From assembly GCA_030141605.1 (NCBI GenBank), contig JAQGDQ010000390.1, positions 141,501 through 205,500 on the forward strand: a stretch of 64,000 nt of DNA. The letters are read 5' to 3'. A model generated the notes under the pieces. That model was not told the origin of the DNA. It ran no database searches and saw nothing but the letters and a program-made list of their open reading frames with translations. The translations under genes were made by a program, and so were the position numbers. Of the stretch, positions 12,919 through 38,200 are shown piece by piece. The stretch comes from Tubiluchus corallicola (Eukaryota; Priapulida; Priapulimorpha; Priapulimorphida; Tubiluchidae). Each line of letters opens with the position of its first letter. Positions within the stretch are counted from its first letter, which is position 1.

Positions 12919-15900
12919 CTAGATGATGATGATGTTGCCATCATTAGCCCTACTACTGTCATTACTGCTACAACTATCGCTGCCACGACACGCACTGGTA
13001 CTGCTGCTAGTTATAATATTTCTTACGTTAACGCCGTGTGGGTTGTTCAGAAGACTGCTCCAGCTAAGTACATCTCCTGTGTTCATGCAAGATGTGAATA
13101 TATCAGCTACTTCTTCTGCTGTCATTGCTTCACTCCATATATTAAAATCACTTAATGAACCAAGAAGTTCAAGGATGCCTACTGGATCTTCAGTTTCACT
13201 GAATATAAGGCTTAATCCTTCTGTGGAATCCAAGTCGTCAGGGAGAGTCACTGTTTCTTCTTGTCCATTTGCCTAAAAGTAAATGAGTCACAGTAGTATT
13301 AATAACATGCAGTAACAAAATAATATCAAAAATTATAAAGACTACGACAACGACAACGACACTACAACGATGACAACAACAGCAATAATGAGTCTTTGAA
13401 GGAGAATGCAAATGCGGCTATTATGTTCTAACGTTTAGTATTAAAGCTTTTGTACGGTGGCTTTTTCAATTTCCTTTTTTATCTGTATTTGCTTAGGTTA
13501 CAGTAAATTATCACTGCCGATTTCTACAATGCCTCAATAATCCACTAGAATTTTGACTTTAAATCAGCCGTAATAACGAAACACTCTGCTTAACAGATAA
13601 AGGTATGCCCATAACTTTGTCAAGTACAACAGCGTAATCAGCGACGATCAATGTGTTGCTTTTAATGTGGTTTAGAAGTCGACTCCAACGATCAAGTTTG
13701 GTTTCTTTAAACTGCATTCATGTGCTAATTGAAATGCATGTTGCTTTTGCCAAGCAAAGGGAAAGAAAAGACGCAATGATGTATACTGAAAAATGAAATC
13801 TTATCTTTGGTAGACAGACAGTAGTTCGCGTGACAGTAAAATTTTCTTACCAATTCGCCACCATCCCAGTACACAGTTACACTAGGAGAGCCGGTACTTG
13901 GCTCCAAATCCGTCACAACGCAAAAATGATGCCAAGTGCTGTAACCTTCAAAGAGATCAGATGGAATAAAATCCCTGAAATGACAATCGTTGGAGTCAAA
14001 TGAAAAAACCCTGTTCTCCTTTTTGTCGTCAAGACTAAGTGTTATCATCCCTTTCATTGCGAGTGACGAAGTCAGAGACATAAATATAATAGGAATTTAG
14101 TGACGTTTCACCCCACTTAAAACAATCTTAAATTGTTCTTTTTTTGTTTGCCATTCTTACTCTTTTTCATCATGGATATTATGATGACGACACAACATGT
14201 CTAACATCTACTGAAATTAACTGAAATTTAAAGTCTGTCCAGTGTCTTGAATTTCTTGAATTCTGCTAATAAAGATGGCCTTCAAGTGTTTATAAAATAT
14301 ACCTCTTTTAAATTTATTCTCGAATTGTAAATTTTAGGGCAAAAGCTGGTTATTTTCAGGACAAATAATTCTATTAGAAAATTTCAAAATTTAAAATTTC
14401 AATATTCAAAAATGATCTATTCCATATTCAATTACAAAATCGATCTGTTCCCTCAATCAAACACAGGCAACAGTTACTAAACACTATTAAAGGAGGCAAT
14501 CTAATGATCGCACAGCCTGGTGTCTGTAGCATTTGTATGATGCTCCTTAATGACATTGCTGATTGGTGTCTTTAGTATTGTCTGTGTGCTGTTTTCTAAC
14601 AGTAGGTTCTAATAGTAAAATTTAACAGTAGGTTCTTGGCATAAAATGTTATTTTATGCTAACTTATTTTTGCTAAATTTTTCGAATCTCGGTCTGAAGT
14701 TTCCTCTCACCTTGGAGCGCGCTTTCAATCGTTCTAGTGTCATATAACAAAGAACGCAAATTTATACGTACGGTGTGCATCCAGGGTCTTGACAGAGCGC
14801 TACTGGTCCCTCTCCAAAGTTCATAATAGTAAGTTCCCCTAACGAAGTTGAATATCTGTCACTGTCAACTGTGATAAACCATTGCAAACTCTTCTGCCAC
14901 CTGAAGTAAAAAAGGGCTCAGTAAGAACTCTTGAGATTGTGCGCTCAACCGAGTACCGCTTCCAACGAAATGTGCATTAGTAAAGCACCTAGAATGCGAA
15001 TTCATTATAGAGGTCTTCTTTGAGACTCTTCAATTTACAAATTTGCTAAATCATATCTTCAGCTTACTAACTTGTTAAATTATGTTTGGACATATTAAAT
15101 TCTTTTTTCGCCCCATTAAGTAATTCTTTCGATCACTAAATTAAGTCATTCCCACTACATCTCAACTGGCGCCGTAACATTTTTTTGGACACATTATTTT
15201 AGGTGGTTCCGTCCACACAGCAAGTCATTCTTTGGGCACATTAAGTCGTCCGTTCAAAATCACGTAGTACTTACCAACAGATGGTGTGCTGACGATAGAA
15301 TCCCTGTTCGAAATCTTCTGCTAGTATTTCAAGGCCAAAAGGACCAAAAGGCGAAGAATACAGTGCCACACCCGCATTTGGGTCTATCATTTTACATGGG
15401 TATGTTCCTACAAAGGAAACGTTAATTAGGTGCAGCTGCTAAGCAGGATTAAATATATTATAACGATGTACTACCTATTATAATAACATAGCTAATGATA
15501 ACGTTACAGTGTTACAGTCATTAAAACAATATAACTGTGTTATTGTAATCATTATAATGACCAAGCCATGTCGTTATAACGAGGCAGTATCTTGGCATAA
15601 TGAGATAGTAAGTCGTTATGACGATTATGAGATAGCTACAACGAGATAACATTATATGTCACTGCAATGGCATATAGAGTCGCTATAATGAGGTAGTATC
15701 TCTGTATAACGAGATAGTAAGTCGTTATGACGAGATAGCTACAACCAGATAACATTATGTCACTACAACGGCATATTGAGTCGTTATAACGAGGCAGTAC
15801 CTCGGCCTAATGAGATAGTAAGTCGTTATGACGAGATAGCTACAACGACATAACATTATGTCACTACAACGGCATATTGAGTCGCTATAATGAGGCAGTA

Positions 15901-16692
15901 TCTCGGTCTAGTGAGATAGTAAGTCGTTATGACGAGATAGCTACAAAGAGCTAACATTATGTCACTACAATGACGTATCGAGTCGTTATAACAAGGCAGC
16001 ATCTCTTTATATTAACATCACAATGCGACTGAACAGTGGAGCAATATGAACGACAAATATATCCATTTACGTCATCAAAACAGTCATAGTTATAAAGATA
16101 TTATGCTTATTTGCAGTTGTTAGAAATTCTGTAACTTTATCATTTAGTAGTTTATACAATTTCATGTTAAAATCAAAACTACATTCGGTAAGAACGTAGT
16201 TTGTCCTAGTGCATTCAAAAATGAAGTGTTTTGACGTAACGAGGTAGCGCCTTGTTTTAATGAAGTATTAAGTTTCTATAATAAGATATATATGTACTTA
16301 TAACAAGGCTTTTACATTTTGTTTCCAAAAAACTGACCCCAACAGAGTTCCTTACATAAGCGATACTTAGTAGTTTGGAATTTTCATACCTTTTTCAAAG
16401 GACGACTTTATTGTCTTTCCATAGCCACTTTTTCTTGCGTCACCACATTGAAGAACAACAACTACGACCTATACAATACAAGATGTAGTTAATAAAACGT
16501 AAATCAGACTTGATTTATTAGACAGACTATGGCGATTCGATCCAGTTTAAATAAAATATAACCGTGGTGCATTCTTTCGCATGCCATTGCGCCCATGTTT
16601 AACATAAAAAACTCAGCAACAATATACAAAAATAATGAAAGCATGGGTTATTATACCAAACAAAAAAGCACACACAGTTGTGCCACATTCAT
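12919..16692 (-). CDS. Secreted pentraxin-like (LamG-fold) protein, seven exons
   Basis: Exons in order of transcription: 16692-16657, 16468-16390, 15407-15275, 14900-14772, 14733-14711, 14050-13851, 13272-12919. All phases agree and give 954 nt, 317 aa. Exon 1 plus the start of exon 2 encode a clear signal peptide, MNVAQLCVLFCLVVVVVLQC. The rest resembles one pentraxin domain: HTICWW and later WHHFC supply the family's conserved disulphide pair. VTVYWDGGEL, VTLPDDLDS and GSLSDFNIWSEAMTAEEV, then GDVLSWSSL, match the C-terminal half of CRP and neuronal pentraxins. The H-x-C-x-[ST]-W signature is degenerate (HFCVVTD), and an extra Cys pair (LCQDPGC) sits in an insertion. The C-terminal tail is Ser-rich and of low complexity. 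The gene is divergent from the adjacent GPCR. The domain call is firm for exons 6-7; exons 1, 2 and the 23-nt exon 5 are inferred. Confidence 0.78.
15565..16310. repeat. About 101-bp minisatellite, over four copies, interrupted by a LINE tail
   Basis: Consecutive units start near 15567, 15673, 15780, 15882 and 15984, each carrying TCGTTATAACGAGGCAGTAT, GATAGTAAGTCGTTATGACG and ACATTATGTCACTACAA blocks. The first unit has a small insertion. The fifth unit is cut at about 16010 by a LINE fragment and resumes around 16234 with degenerate repeat sequence. The array lies in intron 2 of the pentraxin-like gene. Confidence 0.85.
16010..16233 (-). mobile_element. LINE 3' tail fragment, second copy
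   Basis: High identity over about 220 bases with 12370-12600 (shared TTACGTCATCAAAACAGTCA and ACTACATTCGATAAGAACG-type blocks), in the same orientation. The reading frame at its C-terminal end is more decayed. It is inserted in the intronic minisatellite. Confidence 0.7.
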
Positions 16693-17993
16693 TATTAACG
16701 GCACGACGTTGTAGCGTTAATAAAGTTGAGACAAAATACGGTAAATTTGCCGACAACACTGAACTTAAATTAAGGTTAATGACGTGCGGAAGAAAAGTTC
16801 AAACGCTTCAACTACAAGTGACCTTAGTTTGTGTTACTGTTCTAACGATCAATCTTAGCTTGTAGGTCAGGCTTGTAGGTCTTCATTAATTATGTCACCG
16901 TTTTTTTTGTGGATAACTGCCACAAAGTTAGAAACAGAGTAAATACAGAATAATATTGCTTCAATTATTGGTATTTGGTGATGCCACCGTATCATGACTG
17001 TCAGTCAATTTTATTTCGTTCTATTTCGATTGGCAAGTCCGTGGTTTATCAAGTTTTATCAACTGTTTTAATGTTTTAAACACTTTGTCAGCAAATAATC
17101 TTCGTACCATGCATAGCTGTAGCTATCTTAATGATGCCTTTATCAAGATTGTTATTTAGTCTCAGTAGTGTGTATTTGATGTTTTTTTTTGTTAATGTGC
17201 ATATTTAATGCAAAATGACTGCGACTAAAGACATGAATGCTAAATAAAAGACTTTCATTATTATTATCATCATCATCATCATCATTTTTTGAAATCAGGC
17301 GTTTGTTACTTGTAAGAAACCACAGACATACAGCAAAAAACCGTGTCAAAATCTTTTCTCGAAACTTTTGCAACGAATTACACACGTGCTAACGGTCACC
17401 GTAGTAACTAGCTTTGCTGCTTAATAGTAGCTGAAAAATCGGACTCTCTTACGGTGTCCACTATGGTCCATAGAATTTTCGTGCAAAATTTCAGCATCCA
17501 GCGATGAAAACGTGTGGCCCTTGGTAGCTTTTAAAGTTAAACGACGACGACGACGACAACAACAACAACAACAGCAGCAGCAGCAGCAGCAGCAGCAGTA
17601 ACAACAACAAACAACAACAAACAACAACAACAATATGACTTAGAGTTAGGGATCTCGCATTTCGTGTCGGATTAAAAAATAATGACGTAGCTATAAGCTT
17701 CGTTCCACGGGTACATGTAGTCTCTTGCAGTCACTATTGTCATGACTGCCGTCCTTTGGGAAAATCTTCCAATGGCAACATGTTCCTCCTGGATACAATT
17801 TGAAGCGAAAAGCCATTTCATTTGTTGCGAATATTGACTAATCTTCAATATCGGTGAGTTTATGTTACAGCTTCCTAGATTACATGCTTGCTTATGTCAT
17901 TGTACTGCAGTTGAACTTAGTTACGGCATGAAACGGATGATGTTACCGAAACTTGGTATAAAAAAGAAATTTTTGTGACGGAATGACGTTAAG
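16693..17993. promoter_or_regulatory. Shared upstream region of head-to-head pentraxin and GPCR genes
   Basis: The start codons of the minus-strand pentraxin-like gene (16692) and the plus-strand GPCR (17994) face away from each other across 1.3 kb, so both promoters should lie here. A TATAAAAA box is at 17957-17964. Short repeats (ATC)n near 17266-17285 and CGA/CAA/GCA triplets at 17541-17632 occupy part of it. No coding exon was recognised. Bidirectional control is inference from geometry. Confidence 0.45.
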
Positions 17994-30002
<12,009 letters not shown>

Positions 30003-31231
30003 TGATGATTGCGTCGATCGTCTGATTGTAGCTTGATGTGTTATCGCTTAGAATTATTATTCAGTATTCTCGCTTTGTAAAACTAATGACAACAAAACTT
30101 GGGTAAATTATTGTGAAAGAAATGATGTTAGGAAAATAAAGAGAAAGAGGAGGATGAATTAGAAAGAAATGGATCAGTGAGAGACTCATATGAAAAAATA
30201 ACTAAACTTTTATTGAGGGTAGAAGACCCTTTGATACTGAAATTGAGATAATTTATGACACTGACTAACATGCATAATTATTTTAGACGTTTTGTTTAAC
30301 TTTTATTCACAACGCACACGATCTGTTTGCAACAACTTATCTGACCCACATTTTGCTCGTCTGCGCACTCGATACAAACGCTGTTCCACCAAATTTGTCG
30401 CACATAGATTTTTATCAAACTCGCCTTTTTGTCGTACACAAACTCATCTTGCCCCCGTGTACGCGCTCGGTACAAAAATTTATACCAAATAGAAGTAAAT
30501 CAATAAAAAGCAATCGTTTAATCACTTGCCATTGTTTGCAGAGGTTTTTCATGACACAGTTTGCTTCACACAAGAGTTGACGTGTGCAGGCAAATTTTGT
30601 CTGAGACAGTTTACGTCAGACAGTTTGTTGGAGACAGTTTTTACCGTATGCAAAAGCTTAATTGAATAGACTTTGTGTAATTTTTTTCAACTCATAGGAC
30701 AAAATGCAAAACGTTTTATAGAAACTTTATTTATAAAAATGTAACAGAATGATCACTTGGTTGCATGATCAACATAAGCAGATTTTACTTAATTTACACA
30801 TTTTTATACGTATAATTAAGTTGTATGTCAAATAATTGCAAATCATAATGCTATGTAACAGTTATCATTTGATTATTACGGTTGCAGTCTTATAGCAGGT
30901 CGTATTTTCAAGTTATAAATGCTTAGTTGTCATGCATGCGCTCCATGCATAATTAGATTGCTGGAGAAATTTTATTATCATGCAATTATGTGGAAATGCA
31001 TGTCTGAATAAAACCTGGATTGGAATTTACATGAAAACATTTAGCTCAACTATAGTACCTATAAAATCTTTATTTATAAGCAATATCAAACTTTGGTTGA
31101 TATTTTTACGTCGAGTTCTCGTTAATAGCTAATGGTTAATTGTTTAGCTAATTATACAATTATAGTTCATCTATGTTTCTGCGATAGTATAAAATTTACA
31201 TTTTTTGCGCAGTACATGTGAAGAAAAGTTA
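30003..31231. other. 3' intergenic region between convergent GPCR and glutamate receptor genes
   Basis: Holds the GPCR 3' UTR (AATAAA at 30135-30140) and a possible polyadenylation signal for the opposite gene (AATAAA on the minus strand at 31069-31074). An interspersed repeat lies between them. No coding region recognised. Confidence 0.55.
30297..30645 (+). repeat. Interspersed repeat, family A copy 1
   Basis: Contains TTTTGCTCGTCTGCGCACTCGA-type sequence, TTTTTATCAAACTCG, CATCTTGCCCCCGTGTACGCG and AATAAAAAGCAATCG. The reverse complement of 62335-62665 repeats these in order, and a third partial relative is at 51225-51385. The two short open frames here are not genes. Confidence 0.75.
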
Positions 31232-34200
31232 TCACAATTTAGAGACGCCGCTATGATCAGGATCTCTCAGTCGCTGATGAACTGCTTCACCTCCATCATT
31301 TACAATCACCTGCAAAAAGAGAGATTTTAAGAGTCTCTAATCATAAACTAAGCCCAATGGTACAGAGTGCTAATAACTAAAATAATACTATAGGTAATGA
31401 GCTTTTTCACAGTTTCAGCGATTGACAATGATCGAGAAAAAGTCAAAGGTTGAGTGTACCAGACAAGGGATTTGTGTACACTTGACAACGCCTTGCATCA
31501 ATGCTATTGTAATAGTAATAGTTTTAACAGCTAGCTAGAACCTTACCTAGCTTAGTTTTTCTTGTTCCCAAGCACAGACTAATTAATGCATAATTAAGAA
31601 AAGTCCACGTAAAACAACTGAAGTTACTGAACTGATGCGACAGACGGCTTTGCTTTATCCACACGCCACGTGACGGTTGTAGTTAAGACGTGTTGCTGTG
31701 GTACATTTAACCTTTGACCTACAGCAAGTGCGCAGCTTTGAAGCGAAACATTTCACACAACAAAACTGTGAAAAGGTTTATTAAGCAAACAAGTTTGACA
31801 TGTTAGTAAGTAATAATAGTTTAAGCTAATTTAAGACGGGATTTAAACGAGTCATATGAAGCCTGGCCGTCCATAGTGGTCCTTTCCTTCAATAGTTTTT
31901 TTATACCGCTAAGACGGCGAAGTACCATTTATCTTCAAACCCACCCCCAAGGAGCAACTTTATTTTACAAAATTCTCTCTGTTCTTTCGTTTACACGAAG
32001 TGAACTAGCAAACAACATTATAATGCATTTTGGGGCACTGCAAGGTGCAATTCAGCACACATTTGCATTAGGTTTTACATTGACTTTTGTGGCTAGACTG
32101 GAATCTAGCTACGTTGTTAAAGACAACCATCAATGGCAAGCCATTGAACCGACAGAAGTAGCTTAGCCAAGTTCCCATGTAGTCTACATACATCCTTCCT
32201 ACATCTGGTAAAAAGCCAGAATCAGTGTAACAAATGAAACCTGCCAGGTTGATTATTGAACCCAGATAATCACGAAGCATTCACTGTCAAGGTTCGGCAT
32301 GGCTTAACTCCGGTCGCCTTGACATCTGATCTATTCACCAAGCCTTGCGTGGCACCCGTCTGCCAATTTGAATTGTTTGGCCTTAATGGTCTTTAGAATA
32401 CAAGATGTGTTGATAGAAACATTTAAAATTTACTATACCCTACTGAGTTTCAAGGTCAAACTCAAGGTCATAGGGTCCTTCCTCCTTTCTCTCCCGTAAT
32501 ATTTTCATGTTCAGAATCATATTGCAAAATCAGCAATATGTCTCATTCGTATTTCATCTAACATTTTGCTTTTTCGGAAAAAAATACGAATCAACAGAGC
32601 CTGTGCTGAACATTATTTTGCACTGGTATATAAGCACTAATTTAACCGATTGCACAGTTTATAACATGTGTAACCTTTTTGGACCCTTAAGGACTCTGTT
32701 AAGGTCTGAAGTCCTGAATTAGTAATAGATGATGACCGCAGTTTCACCCATATAACTATGATTTTAGTCATTATGGTCATGCCAGCTCTGAATTTCACAG
32801 AAATACACAGTCGATGATCTAATGCCAAACTTCCCATTAACAGGTATTCTTACCTTGTTTTTGCCACGTGCTCTGTAGAAAATGCACTCAATGATCAGGC
32901 ATAGAATAGCTAGGATTACAAAAGCCAACAGCATAATGAAGGCGAAAGCAAATCTGAGCAGATCTATTGGTAACGCCAGGGGAACAGGCGACCCTTTATT
33001 GCCTTTTGAACTCTCTGCAAATAACAAAAAGCAATGAAACCAATATGAAATCAGTCAATGAGAAATCAATTGAATGACTTGTAAGCTGTCACAAAAAAAG
33101 AAGAAAAGGAAGAAGTTGTAACTAAGAAGTATAACAGAAGTATCTAAGGCTGTTGTCCCTTCTTTTGCCCCATAATTGATTGATCTGCTTCTTCTTAGAG
33201 CTATATTTTCAAGTGAATCTAATCTTCATTTTCACCATCATCTCATTCACTTGTCATTGTCATTACTCTCACCATCGCCCTGTTATTTCATTCTCTTCAC
33301 TTAGTTTATTTCACAGCTTCTATTTCTCTCCATTTTATCTTATGCTCAGGCTTCAATGTCAGGTGAACCATCAATTTTGTTCTATTTTGTGGTAGTAATA
33401 TCTTGACTGCATTGTATGTAATAAATGTATTATTTATGGCATTTTGGAATAAACCAAACTAAGCTAGATTAAGCTACACTCAACACTGCAAGTGCTGGAA
33501 CATTCTTGGTCATGCCTGTAGTAGCACAGCAAACTGCAATACAGGGTCAAAAAAAGACAGGATGATTTTTTTATTTCCTACCCCATTCTGAAGTATGGTA
33601 AAAAGTATACATTTTATCACCAGTAATACTGCAAAAGCGTTTCACTCGTAATTAAATAACAGATTAAAATCTTAATGAACGATGGACGAGTCAAATGAAC
33701 ATAATTTTTAACAGCAAAAACATTCCATCAGCTTGTTGCATATGTTTGCAAAAGCGAAGATTGAAGTAAAGTGTATTACACCATGCTGCTACTGTGCAAG
33801 ATTTAGTGTAATATACAAAAACTCGACAAAGTTCAAGAAAAAAATCAAATTTCAAATTTACCACTGTGCTCACGCATGAGCTGTCGAATGTGTGCAGTAT
33901 GTCACGAACGAACAGCTCTGAATTAAGAGGTACAGCACGGTCGGCACCTGTTTTTTGTGCAACGTGTTTCCAAAATGCAGGCGGTAGTGCCGGTTTAATT
34001 AGTGAATAGCGAAATGCATGTAACAGCGAAGAACTAGTGGTGCAAACGCAAAATTGCGTTTTTGTGGTAATAATTCTTTCATGTAAGTTAGTCTTAAAAA
34101 ATAGTATGTTAGTTTTCAATATCTTAAATAGATTGCTTTGACCTGCAGTTTAAGATTTGTTCCGGTTTTCCTTTAACTTAATTCAGTCAGACATGTTAAC

Positions 34201-34962
34201 TGTGCACGGTTATAGGTTATAGAGAATAGGGAGACTCAGATGGTAAGCCCAGATAGTTAACTGACAGAATGACAGTCAGACCTTTATCAAACTTAATGAC
34301 AAAATCAGGGAATTTTCATACGCATTTCAAAAGCTGGCCTGAGTATCATAATAATAATTATGTAAGAAGCACAACAAATGGATGAGATCTTTTTGTGTTA
34401 CTAAAAATAGTGTGCACTTTGACACTGGCTGTCTAAGCAACCTAAAAGAGGTAGCATTTGTTTATTGATAGAAGATATTTTTATCGTAAAGAGAAAAAAA
34501 TGCCTGCAGTGGCAAAGAAACATGGATTTGGAGCATCTGTCCATGCTCCAAAACTTTTAGAGAATAAAGGTAGAACTTTTATTCTAAAGTCAGACAGAGG
34601 AAAGAAAAGAGTACGATTTTTGTCCCATGTTTACGACAAACAATTCATTTAACAATTCATGCAGTGAGAATGTGATGCTTACGTGTTAATGTGGTTACTT
34701 CAGCGCACTTGTCACTTTTTTCGAACCACCATTTTTCGTACAACGCGTCTAAGACGCCATCCTCTTGTAAGGAAATTAGAGCATCATTGAAGTCCGTCAG
34801 TAACCGGGGGTTGCTCTTGTGAATGGCTATTCCATATGACTTCAGTCCAATGTAAGGATTTATGGTTATTACACCACAGTCCTAAAGTTAAAAATAACGT
34901 TTGCTATAGTATGAAGGAAGGAGAGCAAAAGAAAGAAAGAGAGAGAGAGAGAGAAAGACAGT

Positions 34963-35026
<64 letters not shown>

Positions 35027-35056
35027 AGAGAGAGAGAAAGAGAGAGAGAAAAGGGG

Positions 35057-35136
<80 letters not shown>

Positions 35137-35152
35137 AGCAAAAGAGACAGAG

Positions 35153-35196
<44 letters not shown>

Positions 35197-35226
35197 AGAG
35201 AGAGAGAAAGAGAGAGAGAAAAGGGG

Positions 35227-35275
<49 letters not shown>

Positions 35276-38200
35276 AGAGAAGGGGAGAAAAAATGTTAGG
35301 GATGAAAGTATAGAGAAAGGAGTGTAAAAATGTAGCGAGGAAAAGAACTTTACAGGATGAAGTTGTTAATATCTGCCAAGCTTTATTAATGGCATACGAG
35401 CTCATTTAAAAACAGCATTAAAAGCATCTGAATAAGCAACTTGGATTACTTTGAAATATATGGCCTAGGTCAATTTTATGTCGCTGATCTAACGAATAAA
35501 CTTCCGTTCAGCTTGCGACTGATGATTATGACCATTTTAAAATGAGTTTTAAAAGTTAAAACCTATCTTTTTACTATAACGTTTAATTAGTGTGGGTCTT
35601 AAAGCCTATTTTTACTATATCATTTAATTAGTTGCCACATGATGTATGCTTATTGCAGTTATTCTTAATTGTAGACCTGTTTTGGGGCACATCTGATGAC
35701 AATAATTGTCGATTTATGCGCTTTACAAATAATCTTTATCATTATTATTACCTGTGCAGACACGTAAGACAACGATTTTGCTTCCCCCAGAAATGCATAG
35801 TTACCACTTTCGTGAACTCTGTCGATGCCTTCTGCCATGGAATTCACGCAATTACCTTCCTTTGTCATCTTAGCACCCATTTTCAGTATCGTTTCCACAT
35901 TGGATCTGTATTAGAAAAGGATAGCAAATTTAGTGTTTTTGAAATTCAAAAAGAAAGGCATGAAAACCAGGTCTTTGTCTGCCATTTGTAAACCTAGTTG
36001 TTTAAAAATGTCGTTATGGTTGATTAGGTGCCATGAAATGTTAACAGTCTAAAAGTTAGCCTAATGCCCATTGGGTGACTTGCAGGAACATAGTTGTGAA
36101 CCTATTTGTCTTAGCCTAGTCTAGAGGCAAGGCACACTGTGATTGTGATCGTATTTAAGAATGGTCTGTGTGTCATAAATGCTGGTCAGTTGGCGGATGA
36201 AGAAATCCCTTAGACTCTCGGTTATGGTTTATCCATTTGCCGTACTGATTCTGGCTATTCGCCTTGTAGATTTTACATCAAGATGTAGCTGTGACACCTC
36301 TGCTGGTTTAGTGATTATTCTAGAAGCATAGCCTTGGTAATGAATCAGGTTTCAGTCTACCTACAACCATCCATTTGTATAGGGCCTGTTGATAAATGTG
36401 GGATACAAGCTTGCAATGCACCTAATTGTGTAAAAAACATAGATGGAACACTTTCTGTATGAGACATAGAACCGCAGTTCTTTCTTCTAAAAGACACTGT
36501 TTTTAATTGCTTCCGGTACTTCTGCTTACTTGACTTCTTACCTCGTGAAGAAAGATTCAGTTGAGCCACCGCAGATAGCACCATAGTTCATCTTGCTCTT
36601 TGCCAGATCATCTGCACTCATGTACATGTCGACAGCAGTGAGCTTGTCCTCAGCGATTAAGCTTGCAGTGAGACCAGCCATGTAAGCTGCAGCAAAGATG
36701 GCAACAAATCCCCACCAGCCAATGATGAGGAGCCGCCCAGAAACTGAGGCAGGACCATGTTCGTAGCCTAAAAATGATAAAGATTGTGTTGCTTGTTCAC
36801 CAAAGATAATGAAATATGCAGCTACTTATGAACAATAAAGTGCTATATCAGAAAATCAGAATTAATTCCTTTGCCTTGTAACCAAACTAGGAATTTCTGT
36901 TCATTAATTGCTTTGTCTACACTGCCTCGTTTATAAAAGTATTTCACTAGTGAATATAACAAAAGTAACCAGAGACGTCTATTAATGAATTCGGCCACTT
37001 ATTCTTCAACATAAATTTTATTAAAAGCCAAACGTTTTCTACCACTTCTTTGATCTTTGCCGATTCAACACTAACTGCAGAAGGGATCAAAGTGTTTTAA
37101 GTTCTTAAAAAATTAATCTAAAAAGTAGAACTACACTTGCAGTAACTAACATTTATAATTGATGACAATTAATATCCCAGCAGTAAAAGCAGGCTTTGGA
37201 TCAAATGTTATGAAAGATCGAAAAAACCCAAGTTGCTATGGAAAACCGGAAATTCTTGGCATTTTGACATCTAGAGACTTCTACACTTACCTTGCCAGAA
37301 CAGCATGCTGCTAATGGAGAAGTATGAATTTCCTGAGCTATAGTACTTGGCTTGGATTTTGTTTGCAACACCTCGTTTGTACTTCTTTTCCCACTCGTAT
37401 GGACTAAACCTGGAATTTGATGGTTTAAAATCTAAAACTGACTTATATAAGTATTGGCCTTAAAATAAACTTTCCCTTCAAGAATGTCTGTAACTGTAAC
37501 AGAGGTTAGTTATAAAAGTTATATATATATATATATATATATATAACATATAACATATAACATATATAACATATATATATAAAAGTTAGTGGCATGACTG
37601 ATGAATTTTATAGCGTCTACATTATTTCTATATATATATATATATATATATGTACTTGGCAAAAACACTTTTTACACACTCAATTTAAATTAATAAATGC
37701 ATCTACAACAGAGAAAGTTCTCTTGTCAGCCGCCAGTTATTACTGCAGATGAAGGTGACAACCTCAAAGACAAAAAAGACTTACTAACTACTTTTGCAAT
37801 TACTACATCAAAACTAAGTTCACCACGTATAAACATTAGTGACATAAACTTAGCTATTATAGTGTTTGATAGTAAATTTTAGCAATATGTTTGTAAGTAA
37901 AACGAGCATATGGAAAAGTTTGTCTTTTTAGTACTTTTATAATAGTGCAGTCTGATAATCCCAGTGAATGAATTTTGTTATTATTTTCATTACACAACAT
38001 ATATATATATATATATATATACAATTACTGCAAATAAAGAATCATCATCACCTCTGGTCATCTCTTTGCATACACTTTTGTAATTGCAGTAATTAGTAAT
38101 TAGCACCTGTTTATTATAATCATGAGAATCCAGACGAGCACCCAGCCTCCAACAGCAGCAAGCCAAACACCACGAGTGAAAGGACGGATGAGCCAGTTCC

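Noticed and set aside
15275-16468. CUB domain in the pentraxin-like gene
   Set aside because: The Gly/Pro/Cys pattern was suggestive, but the Cys spacing and continuity with the downstream exons fit one pentraxin/LamG fold better.
34869-35405. 178-codon Ser/Leu-rich frame and 112-codon Arg/Glu frame
   Set aside because: Both are artefacts of the GA-repeat tract.
35632-35991. 119-codon plus-strand frame
   Set aside because: Overlaps antisense to the S2 exon of the glutamate receptor; no start or splice support.
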